A stretch of 8,777 bases of DNA from Actinomycetota bacterium (GCA_005888335.1 VAWY01000140.1:1-8777), one strand, 5' to 3'. Shown: positions 1 to 6,842, counted from the first letter of the stretch. Numbers and translations: made by a program. The notes: a model not told the origin generated them from the letters alone.

Positions 1-1
1 C

Positions 2-1051
2 GCGACCGGCTGCGAGGGCCTGGCGTTCACGCCGAAGCTCTCGGCCACCGTGGGTTCGGCTGACCATCCGGCGAAGGTCGGCGGTCACCCGGACTTCACC
101 ACGGTGACCACGCAGCCCGACCACCAGGCAGTGATCCGCAAGGCCGTGGTCACGCTGCCGGCGGGTCTGTTCGCCAACACGGCGGTCCTGTCGCACCTGT
201 GCACCATCGCCCAGGCGAGCGCCAACGCGTGCCCGCCGGAGACGAAGGTGGGCCAGGCCAAGGCGGTCTCCCCGCTGGTGCCGAACCCGCTGACGGGCGA
301 CGCGTTCATCGCGGAGAACCCGTCGGGCGGCCTGCCGCGCCTCATCATGACGCTCAGCAATGACCTGCTGGCCGTCCCGCTCGAGGCGACGACCACGCTG
401 AACGGCAACCGTCTGGTCACGACGCTCGACAACCTGCCGGCTGCGCCGGTGACGTCGTTCGAGCTGACGATCAACGGCGGTCCGAACGGCCTGTTCACGG
501 TCGGCAACCCGCTGTGCACGGGCGCGACCATCGACACGACGTTCACGTCGCACACCGGCCAGACCGCGAACGACAGCTCGCCGGTCAACCTGGTGGGCAA
601 CTGCGTCCCGGTGCCGGCCCCCGGCGCCGCGGCGAAGCCGTCGCTGTCGGTGAGCGTGCGTCGCCTCTCGGGTGCGCCGCTGATGACGGTGCGGGCCCGC
701 AGCGTCACCGGCGCGGCGAAGCTCCGCACGGTCCGCCTGGTCCTGCCGTCGCGGCTGGCGTTCAACCGCGCCGCCCTCAAGCGGGGCGTCGCGATCACCG
801 CCGGCAGCAAGCGGCTCAAGGGCAGCAGCTGGTCGCTGTCGCGCAGCGGCGTGCTGACGGTCAAGGCGCCGAAGGCCGGCAGCTCGGTCATCACGGCGAC
901 GATTCAGTCCGGGGCGCTGCGCAGCAGCAAGGCGCTCAAGAAGCTGGCCCACGGCCGGAAGGCGCTCCCGCGCCTGACGTTCCAGGGCCGCGTGACGGAC
1001 GTGAAGAACGCCCTGTACGGCTACAAGCTCCGGGTCCGCCCGGTGCGCTAG
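2..1051 (+). CDS. Large secreted/surface repeat protein, C-terminal part (5' end outside window)
   Basis: The frame is open from base 2 to TAG at 1049-1051, giving 349 visible residues; the true start lies upstream of the window. The visible protein begins inside a domain with a conserved Cys (fourth residue, in TGCEGL). It continues with a beta-rich section containing VVTLPAGLFAN, a Cys pair (LCTIAQASANACP), VGQAKAVSPL and GLPRLIMTL, and ends that domain with GNC near residue 201. After a short Ala/Pro linker (about residues 206-215) comes a basic, beta-rich C-terminal domain of about 135 residues ending YKLRVRPVR. I associate this combination with large, repetitive extracellular proteins of Solirubrobacterales; no enzymatic motif is seen. 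The paired cysteines suggest disulfides in an exported protein, although the signal peptide would be off-window. Function is unknown; a surface or adhesive role is inference. Two hairpins follow the stop codon. Confidence 0.8.
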   Translation, partial: ATGCEGLAFTPKLSATVGSADHPAKVGGHPDFTTVTTQPDHQAVIRKAVVTLPAGLFANTAVLSHLCTIAQASANACPPETKVGQAKAVSPLVPNPLTGDAFIAENPSGGLPRLIMTLSNDLLAVPLEATTTLNGNRLVTTLDNLPAAPVTSFELTINGGPNGLFTVGNPLCTGATIDTTFTSHTGQTANDSSPVNLVGNCVPVPAPGAAAKPSLSVSVRRLSGAPLMTVRARSVTGAAKLRTVRLVLPSRLAFNRAALKRGVAITAGSKRLKGSSWSLSRSGVLTVKAPKAGSSVITATIQSGALRSSKALKKLAHGRKALPRLTFQGRVTDVKNALYGYKLRVRPVR

Positions 1052-1061
1052 GCCTCTGAAG

Positions 1062-1090
1062 GCCGGCGGGTGCGACGAGCGCCCGCCGGC
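1062..1090 (+). terminator. Hairpin downstream of the surface-protein gene
   Basis: A perfect 9-bp inverted repeat (GCCGGCGGG / CCCGCCGGC) with an 11-nt loop starts 11 nt after the TAG at 1051. There is no T-run behind it, so it is either a U-tract-free intrinsic terminator or an mRNA 3'-end stabiliser. Confidence 0.5.
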
Positions 1091-1108
1091 TCTCGGAACG
1101 ATGGTGGT

Positions 1109-1136
1109 CAAGGGCCCCGCTCCGGCGGGGCCCTTG
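1109..1136 (+). terminator. Second hairpin, AAGGGCCCC...GGGGCCCTT type
   Basis: A 12-bp perfect stem (CAAGGGCCCCGC, 1109-1120, against 1125-1136) with the tetraloop TCCG lies between the surface-protein gene and the receiver gene. The terminal A-T pairs and the short TT after the stem resemble the hairpin at 8727-8754. An ATG at 1101 overlaps this stem and is therefore an unlikely start for the next gene. Confidence 0.65.
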
Positions 1137-1172
1137 GCATGTCCGGGCGCTTTCCGCTATGAGGTCGCGGGC

Positions 1173-1541
1173 ATGGAGCCCATCCGGGTCTTCGTCTGCG
1201 ACGACGCGCCGGCCTTTCGCGACCTGCTGCGCCTCGCCCTCGAGCAGGACGGCGCCCTGGCCATCGTCGGCGAGGCCGACGACGGCGCGCACCTGGAGGA
1301 CATCGCCGCGGCGCGGCCCGACGTCGTGCTGCTCGACGTCTCGATGCCCCGGCTCGGCGGCCTCGAGGCGCTCCCGCGCGTGCGCGAGCTCGCCCCGGCG
1401 GCGCGGATCGTGGTCCTGTCGAGCTTCGGCGCCGACGAGATGGGCGCCGCGGCGCTGGACGCGGGCGCCGACCGCTACGTCGACAAGCGCGAATCGTTCG
1501 CGCGCATCCGCGAGGTCGTGCGCGAGCTCGGCGCCCGCTAG
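1173..1541 (+). CDS. Standalone response-regulator receiver domain protein
   Basis: The 122-aa product is one CheY-like receiver domain (NarL/FixJ style) and nothing else. It shows the acidic pair D10-D11 (RVFVCDD), the phospho-acceptor D55 in VVLLDVSMP, the conserved hydroxyl residue S83 (VVLSS) and the conserved lysine K105 in YVDKRE. All residues needed for phosphorylation are therefore present. The helix-turn-helix that normally follows in NarL-family regulators is absent; the protein stops after the fifth helix (VVRELGAR). The start at ATG 1173 is preferred because GAGG (1161-1164) sits 8 nt upstream and homology begins at once. The in-frame ATG at 1101 lies before a strong hairpin. No histidine kinase is visible, and the output partner is unknown. 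It probably works in the cytoplasm as a single-domain signalling or phosphate-sink protein. Its domain identity is secure; its role is not. Confidence 0.88.
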   Translation: MEPIRVFVCDDAPAFRDLLRLALEQDGALAIVGEADDGAHLEDIAAARPDVVLLDVSMPRLGGLEALPRVRELAPAARIVVLSSFGADEMGAAALDAGADRYVDKRESFARIREVVRELGAR

Positions 1542-1983
1542 ATGGCTGGTTCCGCGGCCGTCGTGCCCGGATGGCCGTGGATCGCGGATGCCGGGCGCCG
1601 CACGCCGGACCGGCACAGTGCCAGCGGCACGGGCCGGTCTCGGCGGGTGGCGTCCGGCGCCGCGAGGCGCGGTCAGCCGGGTGCGAGGGTCGTGGAACCG
1701 GCCATCTGGGGGCCGCAAGAGGGGACGCCGGCGCAGGTCGACCCAGCGCTTAGCGGACGATCGCCGGTGTGCTCGCGGGGGGACGAGCATGACCGCGCCG
1801 GCGTCCGGGACGAGCGTCGCCGCCGACACTGGCGCGAGGACGACCGCGGCGGATCGCCAGGCGACCGCCACGGGCCCTGCACCGGTGGGGAGGGGGCAGC
1901 ATCGACGCTCAAGCCCGACTCTGCCCCGCTGCGGGGCGGTCGTCAACGGGAGATATCTGCAACTGCAAGGTCGCCGAACGGCG
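1542..1983. other. Gene-poor stretch of about 440 bp
   Basis: I see no convincing gene here. Long open frames run through it on both strands, but they continue through the perfect hairpins at 1984-2067 or lie antisense to the receiver gene or the cupredoxin gene, and they encode Arg/Ala/Gly/Pro-rich text without motifs. Small elements seen are a GCCCCGC-T-GCGGGGC inverted repeat at 1923-1937 and the palindrome AGATATCT at 1951-1958, the only A/T-rich spot. It could be a 3' UTR, decayed sequence or an unrecognised small RNA. Confidence 0.5.
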
Positions 1984-2023
1984 AAGCGCCCCGCGCGGTC
2001 CCCCCAGACCGCGCGGGGCGCTT
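1984..2023 (-). terminator. Perfect 17-bp hairpin, distal element 3' of the minus-strand cupredoxin gene
   Basis: AAGCGCCCCGCGCGGTC (1984-2000) pairs perfectly with 2007-2023 around the loop CCCCCA. It is the strongest inverted repeat in the window. A minus-strand transcript from the cupredoxin gene (stop at 2085) would meet it after the hairpin at 2030-2067. Being symmetric with terminal A-T pairs, it may also stop plus-strand transcripts from the receiver gene. Confidence 0.75.
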
Positions 2024-2029
2024 GGTATG

Positions 2030-2067
2030 GCTGCCCCCGGCGTCACCCCCAGATCGCCGGGGGCAGC
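2030..2067 (-). terminator. Perfect 13-bp hairpin, proximal element 3' of the minus-strand cupredoxin gene
   Basis: GCTGCCCCCGGCG (2030-2042) pairs with 2055-2067 around a 12-nt loop. It lies 17 nt beyond the cupredoxin stop codon on the minus strand and forms a tandem pair with the hairpin at 1984-2023. The string CCCCCAGA occurs in both elements (2001-2008, 2046-2053) at the loop or loop-stem junction. Confidence 0.65.
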
Positions 2068-2084
2068 AGCCCCCTACCCCGCGC

Positions 2085-2825
2085 CTAGCGGCGCACGGTG
2101 AGCTTCAGGCGGGCCGGCTGGGAGGCGTTGCCGGCCGCGTCGACGGCCACGATCGACACCCGGTAGCGACCGGGGTGCATCCAGCGGCGCACCGAAATCG
2201 TGTTGAGGCCCTTGTGGGCGCGCAGCGTGCGCCGGCCGACGGCGTGCGCGCGCTTGCCGACCCGGGCGTAGCGGACGACGAGCTTGGCGTCCTCCGAGAG
2301 CCGCAGGCGCAGCGCCGAGCGGCGGAACGCGACGCGGCCGAGGGTCGGCGCGGCGGCGTCGACCGCCGGACTGCTCGTGCTCGGCGCGGGCTCGGGGCCG
2401 CTCACCGGCTGCGGAGTGCTGTCGGCCGGCGCGGGATCGGGCGCGGGCGCCGGAGCCGGTGCCGGCGCGGGCGCCGGAGCGGGCGCGTCGACGACGGTGA
2501 CGGTGCCCTTCATGCCGCTATGGGCCGTGCAGACGTACGAGTAGGTGCCGGTGGTGGCGAAGGTCTGCGAGAAGGTCGCGCCCTTGCTCTGGAAAGGCGA
2601 GTCCTTGACGCCGCCGGGGTTGGACGTCCAGTGGACGTTGTGCGTGCCACCGACCCAGTGCCAGGTCACGGCGTCGCCGACGTTGACGGTCACGTCAGGG
2701 GGCGCGAACTTGTCGCCGCCCTGGCCGACGTTCACGTCGGCCGGAGCGGCCGCCGCGGGGGCGGCGAGCACGGCCGACGCAAGGCCGGAGGCCAGCGCGA
2801 GCGAGAGGCAGGGGGACAGGCGCAT
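2085..2825 (-). CDS. Secreted cupredoxin with amicyanin-type copper site, Ala-Pro linker and C-terminal Ig-like domain
   Basis: The 246-aa protein starts with a Sec signal peptide (hydrophobic residues about 7-22, likely cleavage after an AAA or APA triplet near 25-29). Residues about 30-112 form a plastocyanin/azurin-family domain (GDAVTWHW, GGTHNVHW, FSQTFATTGTYSYVC). Candidate copper ligands are H62 (or H65), C99, H102 and M105. The C-x2-H-x2-M spacing (CTAHSGM) is the short loop of amicyanin rather than the longer plastocyanin loop. An Ala-Pro linker (about 114-160) leads to a basic beta-sandwich domain (161-246; LRLSEDAKLVV, HPGRYRVSIVAVDAAGN) of a kind common in secreted Thermoleophilia proteins. 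It should act outside the membrane as a one-electron carrier, perhaps tethered to the wall through the C-terminal domain. The start is supported by GAGGAG 8 nt upstream. It is divergent from the propeller-peroxidase cluster, which suggests joint function. The redox partner is unknown. Confidence 0.88.
   Translation of the reverse strand: MRLSPCLSLALASGLASAVLAAPAAAAPADVNVGQGGDKFAPPDVTVNVGDAVTWHWVGGTHNVHWTSNPGGVKDSPFQSKGATFSQTFATTGTYSYVCTAHSGMKGTVTVVDAPAPAPAPAPAPAPAPDPAPADSTPQPVSGPEPAPSTSSPAVDAAAPTLGRVAFRRSALRLRLSEDAKLVVRYARVGKRAHAVGRRTLRAHKGLNTISVRRWMHPGRYRVSIVAVDAAGNASQPARLKLTVRR
2427..2486 (-). repeat. Ala-Pro coding tandem repeat (interdomain linker)
   Basis: About ten degenerate 6-bp units (GC-rich, each coding Ala-Pro, one Asp-Pro) encode residues 114-133 of the cupredoxin. 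Such a tract makes an extended spacer between the copper domain and the C-terminal domain, and it can vary in length by replication slippage. Confidence 0.75.
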
Positions 2826-2833
2826 ACGGAGGT

Positions 2834-2845
2834 CTCCTCGAGGAG
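2834..2845 (-). promoter_or_regulatory. Ribosome binding site of the cupredoxin, embedded in a palindrome
   Basis: Read on the minus strand, GAGGAG ends 8 nt before the ATG at 2825 and is a near-ideal Shine-Dalgarno site. It forms half of a perfect 12-bp palindrome, CTCCTCGAGGAG. The palindrome has no loop, so a stable intramolecular hairpin would need the middle bases unpaired. A protein-binding site or intermolecular pairing is equally possible. Confidence 0.6.
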
Positions 2846-3050
2846 GGGCGGTTCGAGATCAGGCGGATGGAGGTCCGCCGCTCCGGCGCCGGTTCGGCCC
2901 TCTTCCTCAGGCCCGTGACCGCTGCCGGAACGTTCGGTCGGCGCCCGTCATTCCCAGCCGCGCCGCACCGCATGCGGGCGCGCCGTCGTACATCTGTCCA
3001 GCGCTTCGTTGGGCGACTCGAGCTGCGGGCTGTCAGTTCCTGCAGCGCGC

Positions 3051-3070
3051 GGTTGCGATATCGCGCAACC
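3051..3070. promoter_or_regulatory. Candidate operator, GGTTGCG-N6-CGCAACC
   Basis: Seven-base inverted arms (3051-3057 and 3064-3070) flank ATATCG, and a second perfect palindrome, GCGATATCGC (3055-3064), is nested in it. It lies in the divergent intergenic region about 55 bp before the chosen start of the propeller gene. Its core TTGCG-N6-CGCAA recurs at 8753-8768. Symmetry and position suggest a dimeric repressor or activator site; the regulator is not identified. Confidence 0.45.
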
Positions 3071-3113
3071 GAAGGGGCGGCGATTGCTCATGTGGGCGCG
3101 ATGTCCGGAACCC

Positions 3114-3119
3114 GACAAT
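3114..3119 (+). promoter_or_regulatory. Possible -10 element for a leaderless propeller transcript
   Basis: GACAAT, one of few A/T-leaning hexamers here, sits 6 nt before the ATG at 3126, where a transcript would begin at or near the start codon. No Shine-Dalgarno precedes that ATG, which fits leaderless initiation as known in Actinomycetota. No good -35 is seen, so this is tentative. Confidence 0.2.
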
Positions 3120-3125
3120 CGCCGC

Positions 3126-6100
3126 ATGGGGATGGTCCGCGCGCAGGGGCGGTGCCGGCTTCGGTCGCTCGCCTCTGGTCCCGCGCTCATCGCAACGCTC
3201 GCCGCCGAAGCGCCCGCCGCACGTGTCCGCGTCGCCGGAGTGGTCGCCGCGCTTGCGCTGCTCGCCTGCGCGCCGCCCGCCGTCGCGCTCGTCGACCACG
3301 CCGGCGCGACGGTGCCGGCGACCTCGACCAGCGGGACGCAGGCGCAGCTCGCCGCCGGCCCGAAGGTCACCGAGACCCTCTTCGCTCCGGAGTCGCCGGG
3401 TGATGACGACCCCGCCGCGCTCGCGGCGCTCGGGTCGTCGGCGACGCCGGAGGATGACCTGGGCGCCGCGCTCGACGCGCTGAGGGACGCGTCGAGTGCC
3501 CCTGACGCCCAGGACGCCCGCCGCCGGGCGCTGGACATCCTGCTGGGCGATGCGATCCCCGGCAAGGTCTACAGCGGCATGCCCCTGCTCAACTGGGACG
3601 TGCCGCGCAAGATCAAGGACGTCCCGCCCGGCGGCGATGTGCGTGTGCGCGAGGTGCGCTACGGCGACACGGTCCTCAGCGACACGTCGCTGCTGCACTT
3701 CGACGACCCCGCCCAGGCGTTCACGATCACCTACGAGATCGCCGACCTGGGTCCGGCCTCGGACGGCGAGCTGGCCCCGACGCCGCTGCTCGCCGACGCG
3801 GGCGGCCCGATCGGCGGCCTGCACTCGATCCTGCAGCCGCTGACGCTCGCGCCGATCCCGACCGGCACCTTCGCGTCCAGCCGCTTCACCGACGCGCTGC
3901 TGGGGGCGGGACAGGGCGGGAAGGAACAAAGCCGCCGGGGCGTCCAGCAGATCACCGTGGAGATGCCCCCGCCGCGCGACGTCGACGCGGTCCTCGACCC
4001 TGACCTCGTCGCCGCCGGCGACCCCATGTCGGCGGGCGGCAACCCGATGACCGCGCTGCGGCCGGCGACCGACGGCCGGGTGGCCGAGGTCGACGGCACC
4101 TTCGGCTTCACCGGCGACGCGCCGAGCGACGCCGAGCGCGAGGGGGCGATCGCCAAGATCGGCGACAGGGCGCCCGAGCGCGAGCTCTACGAGCACCTGC
4201 GCGACCTCGACGCCACGGACCTCGACGCGGCCCACGCGCTCGGCCTGCAGGACCGCGCGCTCGTCTCGGCCATGCGCTCGCACACCGAGCTGCCGGCCGG
4301 CTTCGGCGGCGACCCGGACGCCGCCGCGAGCATGGTGCTGCTCAACGGCGAGACCTACCGCACGCGCGACGAGGTTCGCGTCGCCGCGGGCGCCGCCGTG
4401 AAGGTCTCGGTGACCAACGGCGACGATTACCCGCGCACGATCACCGCGACCCAGCTCTACAACCACCGCGCGGCGCTGGGCGCCGTGGACTGGGGCGAGT
4501 TCGACTGGGCGCCGGTCACCCTCGGCGCCGGCGCCACGCTGGCGCCCGGCGAGTCGCGCACGTTCACCATCACCCCGCGCGACGACGCCTTCGAGCTCGT
4601 CGTCGGCGACCCCGACCACGGCGAGCAGGGCATGTGGGCGCTCGCCCTCGATCGCGGGCCGCTCAAGCAGAGCCTCGAGTTCGCGGCGAACACCGCGCCG
4701 ACCCACACCGCCGAGGACGCGCACGGCGACCTCTGGGTCACGCTCGCCGGCATCGACACGATCGCGCGCGTGACGCCCGCGTCGAACCTCGCCGACTCCA
4801 AGGTCGAGCACTACCTGGTCCCGGGCGGCAACCACACCTTCGACCCCGTCCAGCCGCCGCTGGGTCCGCATGGCCTGCAGTTCGACGCCCGCGGGATCCT
4901 CTGGGTCACGCTTGACGCGGGCAGCGCCATCGCGCGCGTCGACCCGTCGCAGGTGCGCGACGGGACCGAGGACGGCATCCGCGTCTACAAGCTCAACGAC
5001 TGCAGCGCCGCGGTCTGCCCGCAGCCGTTCCCGCCCGAGCCCGGCGTGACGCCGCCGATCACCCGCCTGCCGGTCCAGATGGACGTCATGCAGGACGGCG
5101 CCGGCAACACGGTCGTCGTCTTCGCCGAGCAGAACGCGTCCGCGATCGGGGCCATGCGCTTCTCGCCCGACGGAACCGAGCTCGACAAGACCGACTACCC
5201 GTGCGCCTGCACGGTCCCCACCGGGATGCGCCTGGCGCCGGACGGCTCGGTGTGGTTCACCGAGGCCGTCGAGAACCGCATCGGCCACCTGCGCTTCGAC
5301 CAGGCCCAGCCGTTCAAGGCGTCGGCGGCGTCGCTCGAGCACTTCCCGATCCCCAGCGGGATCACGCAGGTCGATCCCGCGCTCGTGCCGAGCGGCGCGG
5401 AGTTCTTCAGCGCGACCCCGCACTCGCTGACCGTCGACCGCCACGGCCGCATCTGGTGGAGCGAGGAGGCGACGGGCAAGATCGGCACGCTCGATCCCGA
5501 GAAGGCGGTCCCCAACTCGTCCGCCGGGATGCGCGAGTTCGCCCTGCAGCGCAACGACTTCGGGCGCGACCCGCTGCCCGCGGACATCACCGTCGACCGC
5601 CGCGACACGGTCTACTGGGCCGACGAGTACGGCGACGCCATGGGCTCGCTGACCGCGGCGGGCGCCCAGCACCAGTGGCGCCCGGCCGAGCGCAACAGCC
5701 TGACCGACTCGCCGATGAGCGACGTCGAGGGCAACCTGTGGTTCATCGAGGTGGGCGCGGACCTGCTGACGCGCATCTCGGGGATCACCGCCGGCACGGA
5801 GCCGCCCGCCCCGCCGCCGACCTTCGTCGCGCGCACCGCGCAGGGGACCGTGTCGGCGCAGGGCCTCAGCGAGGTCAAGTCGGTCGACGTCGCCGTGGTC
5901 CGCAACGGCCAGGTCGTCAAGCAGGCCGCCGCGGTCGGCGTCAACCGCGGCTCGTTCGCCGTCGACGCCGGCGTGCAGGCCGGCGATCGCGTGAAGATCA
6001 CGCCGCGCGGCGAGACCGCCAGCGGGCCGATCTCGTTCACGCTGGCCACGCTGCAGGCCGATCGCGCCGGCGACGGGACCGTCACGGGTCGCGCCACGCG

Positions 6101-6842
6101 CGGCGGGACGGCGCTGGCCGACGGCGTCGTGCTCTCCGCGCCGAGCGCTGACGCCGGCGCCGGGCGCACGGCGGCCATCGACCCGGCCACCGGCGCCTTC
6201 CGCGCCACGGGGCTGGCCGCCGGCGGCGACGTGACGTGGTCGGAGGGCACGCCGGTCGGCGTCTTCCGCACGGTCGCGCCCATCGGGGCTCCCGCCGACG
6301 CCGCTCCGCCGGGCAGCGGCTCGGGGCCCGGCGGCGACGGGGGGCGCGACGGGTCGCCCGGCCCCGGGGGCGAAAACGGCGCGCCGCGCTCGGCCGACGT
6401 CTGCCGCGACCGCCTCTGGCTGGTGCGCCGCGGCTCGCGGCGCCGCGTCCCGCTGCTCGGGGCTTCGCCGGCGAAGGTGCGCGCGTGCGTCGGGCGGCCC
6501 ACGGCGCGGTCGCGGCGCGGCCACGTCGAGCGCTGGCGCTACGGCCGCGGCCTGGAGGTGCGCTTCGCGGGCGGCGAGGTGATCGGCATGACGCTGCGCG
6601 ACGCGCGCTTCCGCAGCCTGCCCGACGGCCTGGCCGTCGGCGTGCGGTCGCGGACGATGGGCCGGGCGCTCGGCGTGCGCTCGCTGCTGTGGCACCGCGC
6701 GCTCCTGCGCCGCCACGACGGCCGCTACGCCGACGTCAAGGTCGCGGTGCGCCGCGGGCGGGTCACCAGCATCACCGTCAGTCTGCGCCGCTACAGCGGG
6801 CTCGACGCGACCGCCCGCCGGATCGCGAGGGCCACCGAGTGA
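3126..6842 (+). CDS. Large secreted protein: degenerate cupredoxin-like domain, seven-blade Vgb-like beta-propeller, regulatory-like and C-terminal domains
   Basis: From ATG 3126 the product has 1238 aa. A long N-region precedes the hydrophobic segment VVAALALLACAPPAVA (about residues 39-54), with AVA for signal peptidase I; LLAC could also serve as a lipobox. Residues about 55-400 are unrecognised. Residues 403-512 look like a cupredoxin fold (VAAGAAVKVSVTNGDDYPRT, LAPGESRTFTI) but with R437 and G494 in place of the usual His and Cys ligands. Seven propeller repeats of the virginiamycin-B-lyase (Vgb) type start near residues 525, 581, 649, 698, 765, 818 and 863 (for example GSVWFTEAVENRIG, GRIWWSEEATGKIG). 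A CarboxypepD_reg-like section (about 995-1050), a Gly/Pro linker (about 1055-1087) and a basic 150-aa C-terminal domain follow. Lyase activity is not implied; the fold also serves for binding. It overlaps the next gene by 4 bp. Starts at 3009, 3090 or 3132 are possible. Confidence 0.8.
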   Translation: MGMVRAQGRCRLRSLASGPALIATLAAEAPAARVRVAGVVAALALLACAPPAVALVDHAGATVPATSTSGTQAQLAAGPKVTETLFAPESPGDDDPAALAALGSSATPEDDLGAALDALRDASSAPDAQDARRRALDILLGDAIPGKVYSGMPLLNWDVPRKIKDVPPGGDVRVREVRYGDTVLSDTSLLHFDDPAQAFTITYEIADLGPASDGELAPTPLLADAGGPIGGLHSILQPLTLAPIPTGTFASSRFTDALLGAGQGGKEQSRRGVQQITVEMPPPRDVDAVLDPDLVAAGDPMSAGGNPMTALRPATDGRVAEVDGTFGFTGDAPSDAEREGAIAKIGDRAPERELYEHLRDLDATDLDAAHALGLQDRALVSAMRSHTELPAGFGGDPDAAASMVLLNGETYRTRDEVRVAAGAAVKVSVTNGDDYPRTITATQLYNHRAALGAVDWGEFDWAPVTLGAGATLAPGESRTFTITPRDDAFELVVGDPDHGEQGMWALALDRGPLKQSLEFAANTAPTHTAEDAHGDLWVTLAGIDTIARVTPASNLADSKVEHYLVPGGNHTFDPVQPPLGPHGLQFDARGILWVTLDAGSAIARVDPSQVRDGTEDGIRVYKLNDCSAAVCPQPFPPEPGVTPPITRLPVQMDVMQDGAGNTVVVFAEQNASAIGAMRFSPDGTELDKTDYPCACTVPTGMRLAPDGSVWFTEAVENRIGHLRFDQAQPFKASAASLEHFPIPSGITQVDPALVPSGAEFFSATPHSLTVDRHGRIWWSEEATGKIGTLDPEKAVPNSSAGMREFALQRNDFGRDPLPADITVDRRDTVYWADEYGDAMGSLTAAGAQHQWRPAERNSLTDSPMSDVEGNLWFIEVGADLLTRISGITAGTEPPAPPPTFVARTAQGTVSAQGLSEVKSVDVAVVRNGQVVKQAAAVGVNRGSFAVDAGVQAGDRVKITPRGETASGPISFTLATLQADRAGDGTVTGRATRGGTALADGVVLSAPSADAGAGRTAAIDPATGAFRATGLAAGGDVTWSEGTPVGVFRTVAPIGAPADAAPPGSGSGPGGDGGRDGSPGPGGENGAPRSADVCRDRLWLVRRGSRRRVPLLGASPAKVRACVGRPTARSRRGHVERWRYGRGLEVRFAGGEVIGMTLRDARFRSLPDGLAVGVRSRTMGRALGVRSLLWHRALLRRHDGRYADVKVAVRRGRVTSITVSLRRYSGLDATARRIARATE

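Larger units (their letters stand above)
2826..3125. other. Divergent intergenic region between cupredoxin and propeller-peroxidase cluster
   Basis: These 300 bp separate two divergent transcription units and should hold both promoters. I could not identify a consensus -35/-10 pair with confidence on either strand. Palindromic elements are dense: CTCCTCGAGGAG (2834-2845), GAACGTTC (2928-2935), CCGCATGCGG (2968-2977) and the TTGCG-N6-CGCAA repeat (3051-3070). The open frame of the propeller gene extends back to 3009, so part of the region could be coding if an earlier start is used (for example ATG 3090, preceded by GAAGGGG 12 nt upstream). Confidence 0.6.

Noticed and set aside
1923..1937. 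GCCCCGC-T-GCGGGGC as a terminator of the receiver gene
   Set aside because: A one-base loop forces opening of the stem, the T-run is absent and it lies about 380 bp after the stop codon; evidence is too weak for a separate call.
936..1946. A 336-aa minus-strand frame covering the receiver gene and part of the gene-poor stretch
   Set aside because: It is antisense to a clear receiver domain, crosses the hairpins at 1062-1136 and shows no motif of its own.
1789..2088. A possible 99-aa gene starting at an ATG preceded by a GGGGGGA stretch
   Set aside because: It reads through the hairpins at 1984-2067 and overlaps the 3' end of the minus-strand cupredoxin; no recognisable domain or signal.
2427..2486. 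CRISPR-like or regulatory repeat
   Set aside because: The repeat is in frame, six bases per unit and codes an Ala-Pro linker; there are no spacers.
1542..2918. A 458-aa plus-strand open frame starting one base after the receiver gene
   Set aside because: It runs through two perfect hairpins and the whole antisense cupredoxin gene, and its translation is low-complexity Arg/Gly/Ala text without motifs.
2968..2977. CCGCATGCGG as a further operator in the divergent region
   Set aside because: Ten-base GC-rich palindromes are common in such DNA and no second copy was seen in the window.
4698..5793. Streptogramin (virginiamycin B) lyase resistance enzyme
   Set aside because: Only the blade pattern is shared; the protein is exported, four times larger and linked to redox genes, and I could not confirm catalytic residues.
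3033..6716. A 1227-aa open frame antisense to the propeller gene
   Set aside because: Its translation is typical high-GC shadow sequence (Arg/Ala/Gly/Val with no domains), while the plus-strand frame has a signal peptide and repeated propeller motifs.
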